A stretch of DNA of 7,711 bases from Pseudomonadota bacterium (GTDB taxonomy: Bacteria; SZUA-182; DTGQ01): the NCBI GenBank assembly GCA_030605265.1, contig JAUWIR010000195.1, forward strand, positions 1 to 7,711, written 5' to 3'. The notes under the pieces were generated by a model. It was not told the origin of the DNA. It saw only the letters and a program-made list of their open reading frames with translations, and searched no databases. Below are positions 1 through 6,964 of the stretch, one piece after another. The stretch's first letter is position 1. The number at the start of each line of letters is the position of its first letter. The position numbers were made by a program, and so were the translations under genes.

Positions 1-7
1 CGGCGCA

Positions 8-454
8 ATGAGCCGGGGCCTCCTTCGGGGGCTCTACGGCTGCATGATGGGGGGCTTGATGGGTGGCCGCTATGGCAGCAGCATGTACGGCGGTCTCTAT
101 GGAAGTTCATTAGGATTGAGTGGCATAAGTGGTCTTTTAGGCAGCGGTCTTGGAGGGTTACTAGGTCTTTCGTCCGGAAATGCCGGTTTACAAAATTATC
201 TATTACAATCAACCGGCCTTGATGGAGGATTGGGTGGATTAGCCGGCTTGCAGTCAACATACATAGATCTTGTTAGTCAGATACCTGCAGCGCCAACACC
301 TGCAACGATTACTCCGGTTGCAACGACACCCGTGGCAACTACACCACTGGTAACAGCTCTACCAACGACAACTATTCCACCGATAACAACAGATGTGCCG
401 GCAGCTGTTGTGTCCGGCTTATATTATTATCCTTGGTTTCGGTTTCCTTGGTAA
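8..454 (+). CDS. Gly-rich, Thr/Pro-rich low-complexity protein (5' end uncertain)
   Basis: I do not recognise this as a named family. The 148-residue reading frame has three zones. Residues 4-80 are rich in Gly, Leu, Met and Tyr, with YGSS at 22-25 and 31-34 and Met-Gly clusters at 13-20. Residues 94-131 are Pro/Thr/Val/Ala-rich, with PVATT repeated back to back at 103-112. The protein ends in a short aromatic tail, YYYPWFRFPW. No signal peptide or membrane helix is visible. The frame stays open to the window edge and no ribosome binding site fits in the seven bases before the ATG, so the true start may lie outside the window. The first ~100 bases are much more GC-rich than the rest. A strong terminator follows 19 bases after the stop, which supports a real transcript. 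A surface, envelope or self-assembling structural role is a guess from composition only; a spurious low-complexity frame is the alternative. Confidence 0.6.
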   Translation: MSRGLLRGLYGCMMGGLMGGRYGSSMYGGLYGSSLGLSGISGLLGSGLGGLLGLSSGNAGLQNYLLQSTGLDGGLGGLAGLQSTYIDLVSQIPAAPTPATITPVATTPVATTPLVTALPTTTIPPITTDVPAAVVSGLYYYPWFRFPW

Positions 455-472
455 TAGTATGATAACAATATT

Positions 473-499
473 AGGGGGCCTTAAAGGCCCCCTTTTTTT
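473..499 (+). terminator. Intrinsic terminator between convergent genes
   Basis: GGGGGCC (474-480) pairs perfectly with GGCCCCC (486-492) around the five-base loop TTAAA. A flanking A-T pair (473/493) extends the stem, and seven T residues follow (493-499). It lies 19 bases after the stop of the Gly-rich gene and 12 bases past the stop of the opposing sulfatase-TPR gene. The U-tract is on the + side. Read on the minus strand the stem is followed only by TAATATT, so it should work best for the + gene and perhaps weakly for the other. Confidence 0.92.
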
Positions 500-511
500 C
501 ATATTTACTTA

Positions 512-3364
512 TTAAGGCCCTTTGATGGCCTTTATTCGATCCAGCAGTAATCTTGCTTCTACATAATCCGGCTTTATAAAAAGCGCCTTTTGAAGAGCAA
601 TAACAGCTTGATTTAAAAAGCCTTGAAAAAAATAAGCATAGCCTAATCCATAATAGCCGGCAGGGTTTTGAGTATCTATTTGAACAATTCTTAAATATTC
701 CTCAAGAGCAAAATCATATTTCCCTTGTTTAAAAAAAACACTGGCTAAATTAATATGGGCTTCTAAATTTAAAGGATCAAAATCCAGCGCCCGTGTATAT
801 TGATAAACTGCCTCTTGGATCATCCCTTTAGCTGCATAAGTTAAACCCATATTAATGTAAGACTGAATATTATTCGGATCAATAGCTGCTGCTTTTTGAT
901 ATTCTTTTAAGGCCTCATCGTAAAGCCCTTTGTTATAAAAAATTACTCCGAGGTTAATATGGGCCTCAAGATTATTCGGATCAATTTGAAGGGCTTTTTG
1001 ATATTCAGCAATACTTAAATCCAATAATCCTTTAGTAAAATAGGCTATACCCAAATTAATATGAGCGGAAGAATTCACAGGATCAAGTTCAATTGCATGT
1101 TTATATTCTGAAATAGCTTGATCAATTTTTCCGCTGTTATAATAAGCAATACCAAGATTATAATAAATTTCACTGGAATTCGGATCAAGGACAATTGATT
1201 TTTGAAAATTCTCTTCAGCAGCTTTTAGATTACCTTCCTGAACATATAATGTTCCTAAACAATTATATATTGTCGGGACTTTCGGGTTTATGGAGATTGC
1301 TTTTTCCAGGGCCTCTTTGGCTAAGTGTATCTTATCTGAATTAAGGTAACATGTTGCCAGATTAACCCAACTTTCCACATAATTGGGATCAATGGCTAAT
1401 AATTTTTTAAATTCTTTTTCAGCTTTGTTATATTCCTTTTTGGTTAAATAAATACTGCCTAAATTATTACGGGCCTCAAGAAATCCCGGGTTAAGCATTA
1501 AGGCCTTTAAAACCGCCTTTTCAGCCTCACCTGATTTCCCCATGGCTAAATAAACACTGCCAATATTATTATAGGTTTCACTCCTTTTAGGATTGAGTTC
1601 GATAGCTTTTTGGAACCTCTCTAAAGCCTTGGGATATTCCTTTAAAGTGTAATATACTACACCGAGGTTATCCTGTAACTCTACATAATCCGGATTTAAT
1701 TCCAAGGCAATAGTAAACACTTCCAGGGCTTTATCAATTTTACCCAGTCGATTATAAACCGTCCCTAAGTTATTATAAGCATTAACATAAGTGGGATCTA
1801 AATTGATGGCCTCCTGTAATTCCTGAATGGCTAAATCCGTTTTATCCAGTTTATCGTATATATAGCCTAAAACAAAATGGGTAAAAACATCTTTTGGATT
1901 CACTTTAAGCATTAATTTAAATTGATTTACCGCCCTTTCATAATCACCTAGAGTATAAAAATACGTGCCCATATTTAAATAATCAAGAGTGGTTATCATA
2001 TCCTTCGGGTCCGGAAGAGAATAAGGTTTTGGGGTTGAAGTTACCGACGAAGTCCAAATATACCCAAGACTTTTCAAACGTTCCCGGGTATCTTGATCCA
2101 TAACTAAATGGGCTGAGGTGGTCTCAAATTCAGAAACCGATTTCTTCTGCAACTGATTCATCCGCTCTTCTAATTGCTTCACTACCTTTGGTTTGCCGGA
2201 AAAAAGATTGTCACTCTCTCTAGGATCATTTTCTAAATCATATAGCTCTGATCGTGGGGCCTTAATAAATTTCCATTTATCCGTTCGCAATCCTTCTAAA
2301 GGACTCCAATTATGATTATAGTAGGGATAATAGGTCTCACACAAAATTTCTCTTTTTAAAGGCTTTTTGTTTTCCCCAATTGTATCCATAAGACTTATCC
2401 CATGGAATGATGATTGAGATGGTCTATTAATATGTAGAAAATCTAAAATAGTCGGCATAATATCTATGATTGAAGCATTTTCACTGACCTTTAAATTGGC
2501 AAAATTTTTCCCCGGGAAGCGCATAATTAAGGGAACATGTAAGGTTGAGTCATAAATAAAAATTGCGTGGGTCTTCTCTGCATGCTCCCCAAGACCTTCT
2601 CCATGATCAGAAGTTATGATAATCAAGGTTTTTTCCAAAAGATCCTTTTCCCTGAGGAGCGAAAAAAATCCTCCCAGCGCCCAATCAACGTAAGCAATTT
2701 CCCCTTGATATAATCTACCTTGGTAGTTAGTATGAAAAGGTGCGGGAGGTTCATAAGGAGCATGGGGATCAAAGCAATGAAGCCAAAGGAAAAATGGATT
2801 TTCCCCTTTTTGCTCCACCCATTTACTCGCGGAATTAATGACCTCTTCTGCTGATCGCTCGTTATACATCATCAGCATTGCATTTGGGTCTTTTTTTAAA
2901 TAATCGTCATAGTAATCAAATCCTTGGTCAAGACCATACCTGCTATCCAAAACAAATGCGCCAATAAAAGCGGCTGTTTGATAATTATTCCTTTTTAAAA
3001 TTTCCGTTAAGGTTTCTAATTCATCATTGGCCTTAAAGGTGCCGTTATTTCTTACTCCATGATACAATGGATAGAGTCCGGTAAAAATAGAAGTATGTGA
3101 AGGCAAGGTTACGGGAACGGGGGTATAAGCATTTACAAAGGTTATTCCCTCCCTGGCTATTTTATCAATATTTGGCGTCTCTATCTTTTTATGCCCATAG
3201 CATCCAAGATGATCAGCCCGCAGTGTATCCAGGGTAATAAGAACGACATTATAATCATTGATTTGAGAAGGTCTATTCTTCTTTACACTATGACAGCCTA
3301 AGAACAGAAAAAAAATGGTACTTAATATTAAAAAAAATTTGAATGATCTCGATACATTTCCCAT
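512..3364 (-). CDS. Sulfatase-like lipoprotein fused to 14 TPR repeats
   Basis: This predicted lipoprotein (950 aa) has charged residues R6 and K9, a hydrophobic core at 10-22, and FLGC with Cys24 as the probable lipidation site. His follows the Cys, so nothing retains it at the inner membrane. Residues 38-435 form an alkaline-phosphatase-superfamily, sulfatase-like domain: LITLDTLRADHLGCYG with metal-ligand Asp46; VTLPSHTSIFTGLYP, where Thr86 sits at the nucleophile position; HCFDPHAPYEPP at 196-207; TSDHGEGLGEH with Asp253/His254; and a family-typical RLKSLGY at 429-435. Thr instead of Cys/Ser means no formylglycine, so it may be a phosphatase or phosphotransferase rather than a sulfatase. 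Residues 461-934 are 14 TPR units, almost all exactly 34 residues, forming a binding superhelix. AGGGGGAGAG lies just upstream of the ATG and supports this start. The gene is divergent from the methyltransferase pair. Substrate and partners are unknown; the family call is firm. Confidence 0.93.
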   Translation of the reverse strand: MGNVSRSFKFFLILSTIFFLFLGCHSVKKNRPSQINDYNVVLITLDTLRADHLGCYGHKKIETPNIDKIAREGITFVNAYTPVPVTLPSHTSIFTGLYPLYHGVRNNGTFKANDELETLTEILKRNNYQTAAFIGAFVLDSRYGLDQGFDYYDDYLKKDPNAMLMMYNERSAEEVINSASKWVEQKGENPFFLWLHCFDPHAPYEPPAPFHTNYQGRLYQGEIAYVDWALGGFFSLLREKDLLEKTLIIITSDHGEGLGEHAEKTHAIFIYDSTLHVPLIMRFPGKNFANLKVSENASIIDIMPTILDFLHINRPSQSSFHGISLMDTIGENKKPLKREILCETYYPYYNHNWSPLEGLRTDKWKFIKAPRSELYDLENDPRESDNLFSGKPKVVKQLEERMNQLQKKSVSEFETTSAHLVMDQDTRERLKSLGYIWTSSVTSTPKPYSLPDPKDMITTLDYLNMGTYFYTLGDYERAVNQFKLMLKVNPKDVFTHFVLGYIYDKLDKTDLAIQELQEAINLDPTYVNAYNNLGTVYNRLGKIDKALEVFTIALELNPDYVELQDNLGVVYYTLKEYPKALERFQKAIELNPKRSETYNNIGSVYLAMGKSGEAEKAVLKALMLNPGFLEARNNLGSIYLTKKEYNKAEKEFKKLLAIDPNYVESWVNLATCYLNSDKIHLAKEALEKAISINPKVPTIYNCLGTLYVQEGNLKAAEENFQKSIVLDPNSSEIYYNLGIAYYNSGKIDQAISEYKHAIELDPVNSSAHINLGIAYFTKGLLDLSIAEYQKALQIDPNNLEAHINLGVIFYNKGLYDEALKEYQKAAAIDPNNIQSYINMGLTYAAKGMIQEAVYQYTRALDFDPLNLEAHINLASVFFKQGKYDFALEEYLRIVQIDTQNPAGYYGLGYAYFFQGFLNQAVIALQKALFIKPDYVEARLLLDRIKAIKGP
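563..1984 (-). repeat. Array of 14 tandem TPR units in the sulfatase-like gene
   Basis: These bases encode residues 461-934. Each unit has the TPR pattern of small residues at the helix packing positions (N-L-G near position 7-8, Y at 11, A near 20) and ends in a D-P or N-P turn. From residue 493 onward every unit is 34 residues with no insertion or deletion. Units 10, 11 and 13 share the opening AHINL, and units 10 and 11 agree at roughly 19 of 34 positions. At the DNA level AATTAATATG or GGTTAATATG recurs at matching points, which suggests local duplication during growth of the array. Confidence 0.92.
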
Positions 3365-3422
3365 TAACTCTCCCCCTTTTCATTTTCAAATCAAAGTAAC
3401 TGTTCAATAACATAACAATTGA

Positions 3423-3451
3423 TTGACAATACTATGGATTGTAATTATTAT
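3423..3451 (+). promoter_or_regulatory. Sigma70-like promoter for the methyltransferase pair
   Basis: A perfect -35 box TTGACA (3423-3428) is followed after 17 bases by TATTAT (3446-3451), which matches the TATAAT consensus at five of six positions. Transcription would start near 3458, leaving a leader of about 50 bases before the preferred ATG at 3507. It is the only strong + strand promoter I see in the divergent intergenic region. On the minus strand a TTGTCA overlaps the same bases, but I find no convincing -10 box for the sulfatase-TPR gene. Confidence 0.7.
3426..3442. promoter_or_regulatory. Short dyad between -35 and -10 (possible operator)
   Basis: ACAAT (3426-3430) and ATTGT (3438-3442) form an inverted repeat separated by seven bases. 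It overlaps the end of the -35 box and fills most of the spacer. The arrangement is what a dimeric repressor site would look like, but the arms are only five AT-rich bases, so a chance occurrence is quite possible. Confidence 0.25.
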
Positions 3452-3506
3452 TAAAAATAAATTTGTAGAAATTACCTAATCGGCTATTTTAATGAGGTTA
3501 TGCATA

Positions 3507-4358
3507 ATGCAAAAGGAAACAATGAAGAAACAAACCTCCGCATCCGCACCCACTACTTATCTTATCGAAAAAATTTATCCCTTTTTCGAAAATTTAACTC
3601 CCTTCTTATTTTTTGGAACTTTGATTGGTTTTAAAATCTATCACTTTATTGATAAATTCGATTTTGTAACTGGATTTATGTCTGTTATGTACGGAATAGA
3701 TCCCAGTTTTAATGGACTAAAAGTAATCCTCTTCTCTCGTCCGGTATTGGATTTTGTTTATACAATTGCGGCCATTTTATTTGATGCTGTTGTTATTTTT
3801 AGTTATGCCATTAGGCGTAAACCCTCAAAGCAAGGGAGAGCACATGGTTTCCGGGAACGATGGTATCCTATTATTACTATTCTTCTGCCAATGATTTCAT
3901 TCACCTATATACTTTATCGGCCCTTCCCTATTGAAAATGATTTATTATTCCATAGCTTATATCAATCAACGAATTTCGTTCATTTGATTGGTATTGCCGG
4001 CTTATTCTGTTCTATCATCGGATGCAGTCTCAGCATTATTGTTTTATGGAAACTGAAAAGGTCTTTTAGTCTGATGGTTGAGGTAAGGCAATTAGTAACT
4101 ACGGGACTGTATAAATATATGCGCCACCCCCTTTATTTTGCTGAATTATTGCATGCTTTAGGTACCATTCTTTTATTACTCAATTCCTTCACTGTCTCCG
4201 TATACATTATCTTTGTTACCATGCAGGCGATACGAGCAAAATTTGAAGAAAGAAAATTTTTAAAATTAATTCCGGAATATGCAATCTATAAAACAAGGAC
4301 CGGTTTTCTTTTCCCCAAATTTCGCACATCAACAAGGGACCGACAAAAATCTTTATAA
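3507..4358 (+). CDS. ICMT-like membrane methyltransferase, copy 1
   Basis: This is an integral membrane protein of the isoprenylcysteine carboxyl methyltransferase-like family, which transfers a methyl group from S-adenosylmethionine to lipid-soluble or membrane substrates. Counting from the longest start (ATG 3492, 288 aa), the C-terminal core has the signature LVTTGLYKYMRHPLY (201-215, with R211-H212-P213), then FEERKFLKLIPEYAIYK (251-267), where the Glu pair and following Tyr match the SAM-binding end of this fold. About five hydrophobic segments are visible, near 36-50, 85-105, 124-142, 162-186 and 222-243. I chose ATG 3507 because GAGG lies nine bases upstream. ATG 3522, with AAGGA four bases upstream, is also credible, whereas ATG 3492 has no binding site. 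It is followed after 83 bases by a paralogue and is probably its operon partner. The substrate is not predictable; the true eukaryotic-type CaaX role is unlikely. Confidence 0.87.
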   Translation: MQKETMKKQTSASAPTTYLIEKIYPFFENLTPFLFFGTLIGFKIYHFIDKFDFVTGFMSVMYGIDPSFNGLKVILFSRPVLDFVYTIAAILFDAVVIFSYAIRRKPSKQGRAHGFRERWYPIITILLPMISFTYILYRPFPIENDLLFHSLYQSTNFVHLIGIAGLFCSIIGCSLSIIVLWKLKRSFSLMVEVRQLVTTGLYKYMRHPLYFAELLHALGTILLLLNSFTVSVYIIFVTMQAIRAKFEERKFLKLIPEYAIYKTRTGFLFPKFRTSTRDRQKSL

Positions 4359-4441
4359 CTCTCTTAAATGGAACCTAAGATAAGAAACTAAATAATGACC
4401 TTAATTTTTTCTAACACCCAAATTTATAACAAGGAAACAAG

Positions 4442-5317
4442 GTGGAAATAATTCCCGGTATCAGTCGTATGGTTGCCTATCTCCTGAAGACAATCAGTAA
4501 TGATTTTTCAACTTTCATCAAAATACCCAGATACACCATAGAATCAGTCTATAAACTTTCCATTCAATACTGGAACTTTTTTCTTCCTTTTCTTTTCTTT
4601 TTATCCTTTATTTACTGGGTGAGTAATTCCGAGGGGAAAATTTGGATAAAAAACTACTTTATCCCTGTTTCCTTCTTTTTCATCATGTTCTTGCGTATTT
4701 TAGTCAATATATTGGTAAATCTTAATAAAAATTTTAATCTTCAAGCTTTACTGGGATTAATAAATTCTTTTTTTGTGCTTATTTTTATGGGAATTGTTAT
4801 TTTTAGCTATCTGGTTAGATCATCACCTAAAAAACAAGCCAGAGGGTTTTGGGAAAGTTTTTTCCCCATGTTTGTGGTAATTTTTCATTTAATAGGATCG
4901 TTTCTTTTGGCCACGCAATCAAAAAGCAACTATGTATCCGGCATCTATCTTACCGGCCTAGTTCTTTGTGTTATAGGTGTAGCCTTAAATATTACTTCTA
5001 TATGGCAGTTAAAGAAATCTTTCAGTATAATGGTAGAAGTGAGGAAATTGGTTAACACCGGTGTTTACCGATTCCTTCGGCATCCCCTTTATACAGGAGA
5101 AATGACTCATTTATTGGGTGTTTGCCTTCTTTTTAATAACCCCTTTGCCTATAGCTTTTTCAGGGTTGTTATCATTATGCAATTATCGCGGGCCAAGCTG
5201 GAAGAGCGAAAATTAGCTAAATTTATACCGGAATATCGTATTTATAAACAAAAAACCGGTTTTATCTTCCCTAAAATTAAAATACCCTTTCGGCGATTCA
5301 AGAAAAACACTGTTTAA
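4442..5317 (+). CDS. ICMT-like membrane methyltransferase, copy 2 (paralogue)
   Basis: This 291-residue membrane protein is a paralogue of the upstream gene. Over the last ~98 residues of the conserved core I count about 55 identities by hand, including SFS.MVEVR, the RHPLY signature (R213-H214-P215), LEERK (253-257) and IPEYRIYK (262-269). The N-terminal half shares hydrophobicity but little sequence. Hydrophobic segments lie near 45-60, 72-93, 102-124, 140-157, 168-187 and 224-247, a topology similar to copy 1. The start is GTG, chosen because AAGGA (4431-4435) precedes it by six bases; the next in-frame ATG (codon 10) has no such site. No promoter or terminator is evident in the gap after copy 1, so co-transcription is likely. 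Retention of all motif residues in both copies suggests two working enzymes with different substrates, or an obligate pair. The methyl acceptor is unknown. Confidence 0.87.
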   Translation: MEIIPGISRMVAYLLKTISNDFSTFIKIPRYTIESVYKLSIQYWNFFLPFLFFLSFIYWVSNSEGKIWIKNYFIPVSFFFIMFLRILVNILVNLNKNFNLQALLGLINSFFVLIFMGIVIFSYLVRSSPKKQARGFWESFFPMFVVIFHLIGSFLLATQSKSNYVSGIYLTGLVLCVIGVALNITSIWQLKKSFSIMVEVRKLVNTGVYRFLRHPLYTGEMTHLLGVCLLFNNPFAYSFFRVVIIMQLSRAKLEERKLAKFIPEYRIYKQKTGFIFPKIKIPFRRFKKNTV

Positions 5318-5398
5318 ACAGGCCCCTAACATACTATCAATAATATTGTTATAACTTATTAATTGAAAAGCTGTAAAGAGCCTGTTAAATAATTTTTT
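5317..5398. terminator. Inverted repeat spanning both convergent 3' ends (weak terminator)
   Basis: AACAGGC (5317-5323) and GCCTGTT (5380-5386) are perfect inverted arms about 56 bases apart. The left arm begins in the TAA of methyltransferase copy 2 and the right arm contains part of the TAA of the opposing membrane protein gene. On the + strand a T-run (5393-5398) follows the right arm; on the minus strand TGTTTTTC follows the other. The left side is also a perfect 12-base palindrome, CTGTTTAAACAG (5310-5321). A bidirectional terminator fits the convergent layout, but the loop is long and the stem short. Confidence 0.35.
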
Positions 5399-6890
5399 CA
5401 AACACTGTTGCCTTTTGTGTTTCTTTAGTCATCTCCCAGAAAGGGCTCAATTTTAACCACTGAGCCATAAGATGAATCTCTAATGAGCGCTTTGATAAAA
5501 TAACAGCTTCTATGTTGTGTTTTTTCACCAATTGAGCAAAGTAAAGAGGACTCTTTAATTTTTCTATATCATCTAAAATACTGCCATAAACCTCCCACCT
5601 GCCGTCAAGGGCAACCTGTTTCCGAGGATATAATTGCCAAATGAGGAACCCTCCAATATCCGAACTATTAAAAATGTTCCCTTCTATCCTTTTGTTCTTC
5701 AAATACTCAACAGCCTCCAGAGGATAATCTCCGGATAACCCGATGCCAAAAGTGCGCAGCAAATGAAGATGATCATAAAGGCCATTGTTTATAATAAAAA
5801 AGGAAAGGCCCACCAACAAAAAGAAAAGTAAAATACTCACTAAAGGCAGCTGAGGGAAACCCCAATTTTTCTTTTTATGAAAAAAATCTAAAATTCCGTT
5901 CATATGTTTAATAGTTACAGGTACGGCTATAATTGCAAATAAAGGGATATTTCTTATAGCCAGGATTGATAAATAAAAAAATGCCCCGCTAGCCAATAGA
6001 TGAGACAATTTCAACCGCTTGACTTGCAAGAGCAAAAAAATAATGAAGAGCACAAGAAAAATTTTGTAAATTACGGTAGTAGAAAGAATAGGAGCATTTT
6101 GAACAGAAAAGGGGGAAATTAATTCAGTAATTTGCGCAAAAATAGAAGGTTTGGTTTTTAGTTCGGAAAAAATCTTAAAGGGGTAGAGAATTCCCTCTAT
6201 CCCATTAGCATTCACAAATAAGGCCAAGAAAGTCAGCCCAAATAATAAACCTTTTTGCCTCCACTCTGATTTGTTGATTATGGTTTTCGACTTGATAACA
6301 TATTTTCTGAAAAAATCTTGTAAAAGATCTCCAATAAGGTATAAGCTAATGAAAACAATTCCCAATATATATAATCCGTGCATATTTACCCATAATATTT
6401 GGCAAAAGGGAATTATTATCAAAGATAAGCGAGGATGCTCAGAATAATTTTCCAAAAAATAGAAAAAGATAGATAAAAACAAAAAAGAAAAAATCTCCGG
6501 CCGCAAAAGAAATCTCTGGAGGGATAGAAAAAGCGCTAAAAGGCAAAATATAATCGAAACAGGATAATATTCTTTTTTGTAAATAGTAAAAAATAGAAAA
6601 AGAAAAGTCACCAGAACAACTAAAGTTCGCAAAATGATACTCCCCAAAACCCCGCTGATATTATAAAAAAGAAATAAAACACATTGGAAAAGCCAATGCG
6701 AATCAACCCATTTATTCCCTTGCGCTAAATAAGAAAAAATATCGGTCTTAGGGATAGTCCTATTTGAACAAATATACTCTCCTGCCTTTAAATGCCATCC
6801 AAAATCAAAATTAACGATTTTGAAGGTCCCCAACAAAACTACTACAAAAAAAAATGTGCCAATTAACGAGTATCTTAGGTTCTTTTTCAT
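5385..6890 (-). CDS. Multi-pass GT-C-like membrane protein
   Basis: This 501-residue protein has roughly ten to twelve hydrophobic segments (first at 8-26, last at 348-367) and a soluble tail at 370-501. The family is recognisable from its motifs: FDFGWHLKAGEYI (28-40, Asp29 and His33), DIFSYLAQGNKWVDSHWLF (50-68), RPEIFS (130-135), WVNMHG (167-172), VNANG (226-230), RNIPL (313-317), and in the tail DIGGFLIWQLYP (411-422) and ALDGRWEVYG (427-436). An acidic first loop after the first helix is the GT-C glycosyltransferase layout (dolichyl- or polyprenyl-phosphate-sugar donors), so transfer of a lipid-linked sugar outside the inner membrane is the best guess. Homologues are usually left as uncharacterised membrane proteins, so the reaction is unproven. 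The ATG is the only plausible start: an in-frame TAA lies 12 bases upstream and the next Met is residue 170. No ribosome binding site is visible. Confidence 0.82.
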   Translation of the reverse strand: MKKNLRYSLIGTFFFVVVLLGTFKIVNFDFGWHLKAGEYICSNRTIPKTDIFSYLAQGNKWVDSHWLFQCVLFLFYNISGVLGSIILRTLVVLVTFLFLFFTIYKKEYYPVSIIFCLLALFLSLQRFLLRPEIFSFLFLSIFFYFLENYSEHPRLSLIIIPFCQILWVNMHGLYILGIVFISLYLIGDLLQDFFRKYVIKSKTIINKSEWRQKGLLFGLTFLALFVNANGIEGILYPFKIFSELKTKPSIFAQITELISPFSVQNAPILSTTVIYKIFLVLFIIFLLLQVKRLKLSHLLASGAFFYLSILAIRNIPLFAIIAVPVTIKHMNGILDFFHKKKNWGFPQLPLVSILLFFLLVGLSFFIINNGLYDHLHLLRTFGIGLSGDYPLEAVEYLKNKRIEGNIFNSSDIGGFLIWQLYPRKQVALDGRWEVYGSILDDIEKLKSPLYFAQLVKKHNIEAVILSKRSLEIHLMAQWLKLSPFWEMTKETQKATVFEKII

Positions 6891-6903
6891 GACCGTAATT
6901 TAT

Positions 6904-6909
6904 ATCATA
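6904..6909 (-). promoter_or_regulatory. Possible -10 box close to the start codon
   Basis: TATGAT on the minus strand matches the -10 consensus at five of six positions and ends only 13 bases before the ATG at 6890. No good -35 lies 17 bases upstream. If used, transcription would start about 7 bases before the ATG, giving a nearly leaderless mRNA, which would fit the missing ribosome binding site. Just upstream is a weak dyad, AGAC (6910-6913) and GTCT (6923-6926), around CTATAG. Confidence 0.3.
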
Positions 6910-6964
6910 AGACGCTATAGGTGTCTAGAAGGATGCCCTCCCTTTATGCAATTCTAATTTCAGC

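Noticed and set aside
3080..3120. Classical sulfatase C/S-x-P-x-R formylglycine motif
   Set aside because: The aligned residues are T-L-P-S-H: Thr replaces Cys/Ser and His replaces Arg, so formylglycine chemistry is not supported and I call it only sulfatase-like.
4849..5055. 68-residue + strand frame inside methyltransferase copy 2
   Set aside because: It is fully contained in another frame of a well-supported gene and its translation shows no domain or ribosome binding site.
3507..5317. NnrU or phospholipid N-methyltransferase identity for the methyltransferases
   Set aside because: The RHPLY and EER/PEYxxY signature is shared across ICMT-like families and does not distinguish these; no substrate-specific motif was found, so no gene symbol is given.
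5213..5401. 62-residue minus-strand frame over the convergent junction
   Set aside because: It overlaps the ends of two well-supported genes and looks like an antisense shadow of the conserved methyltransferase C-terminus.
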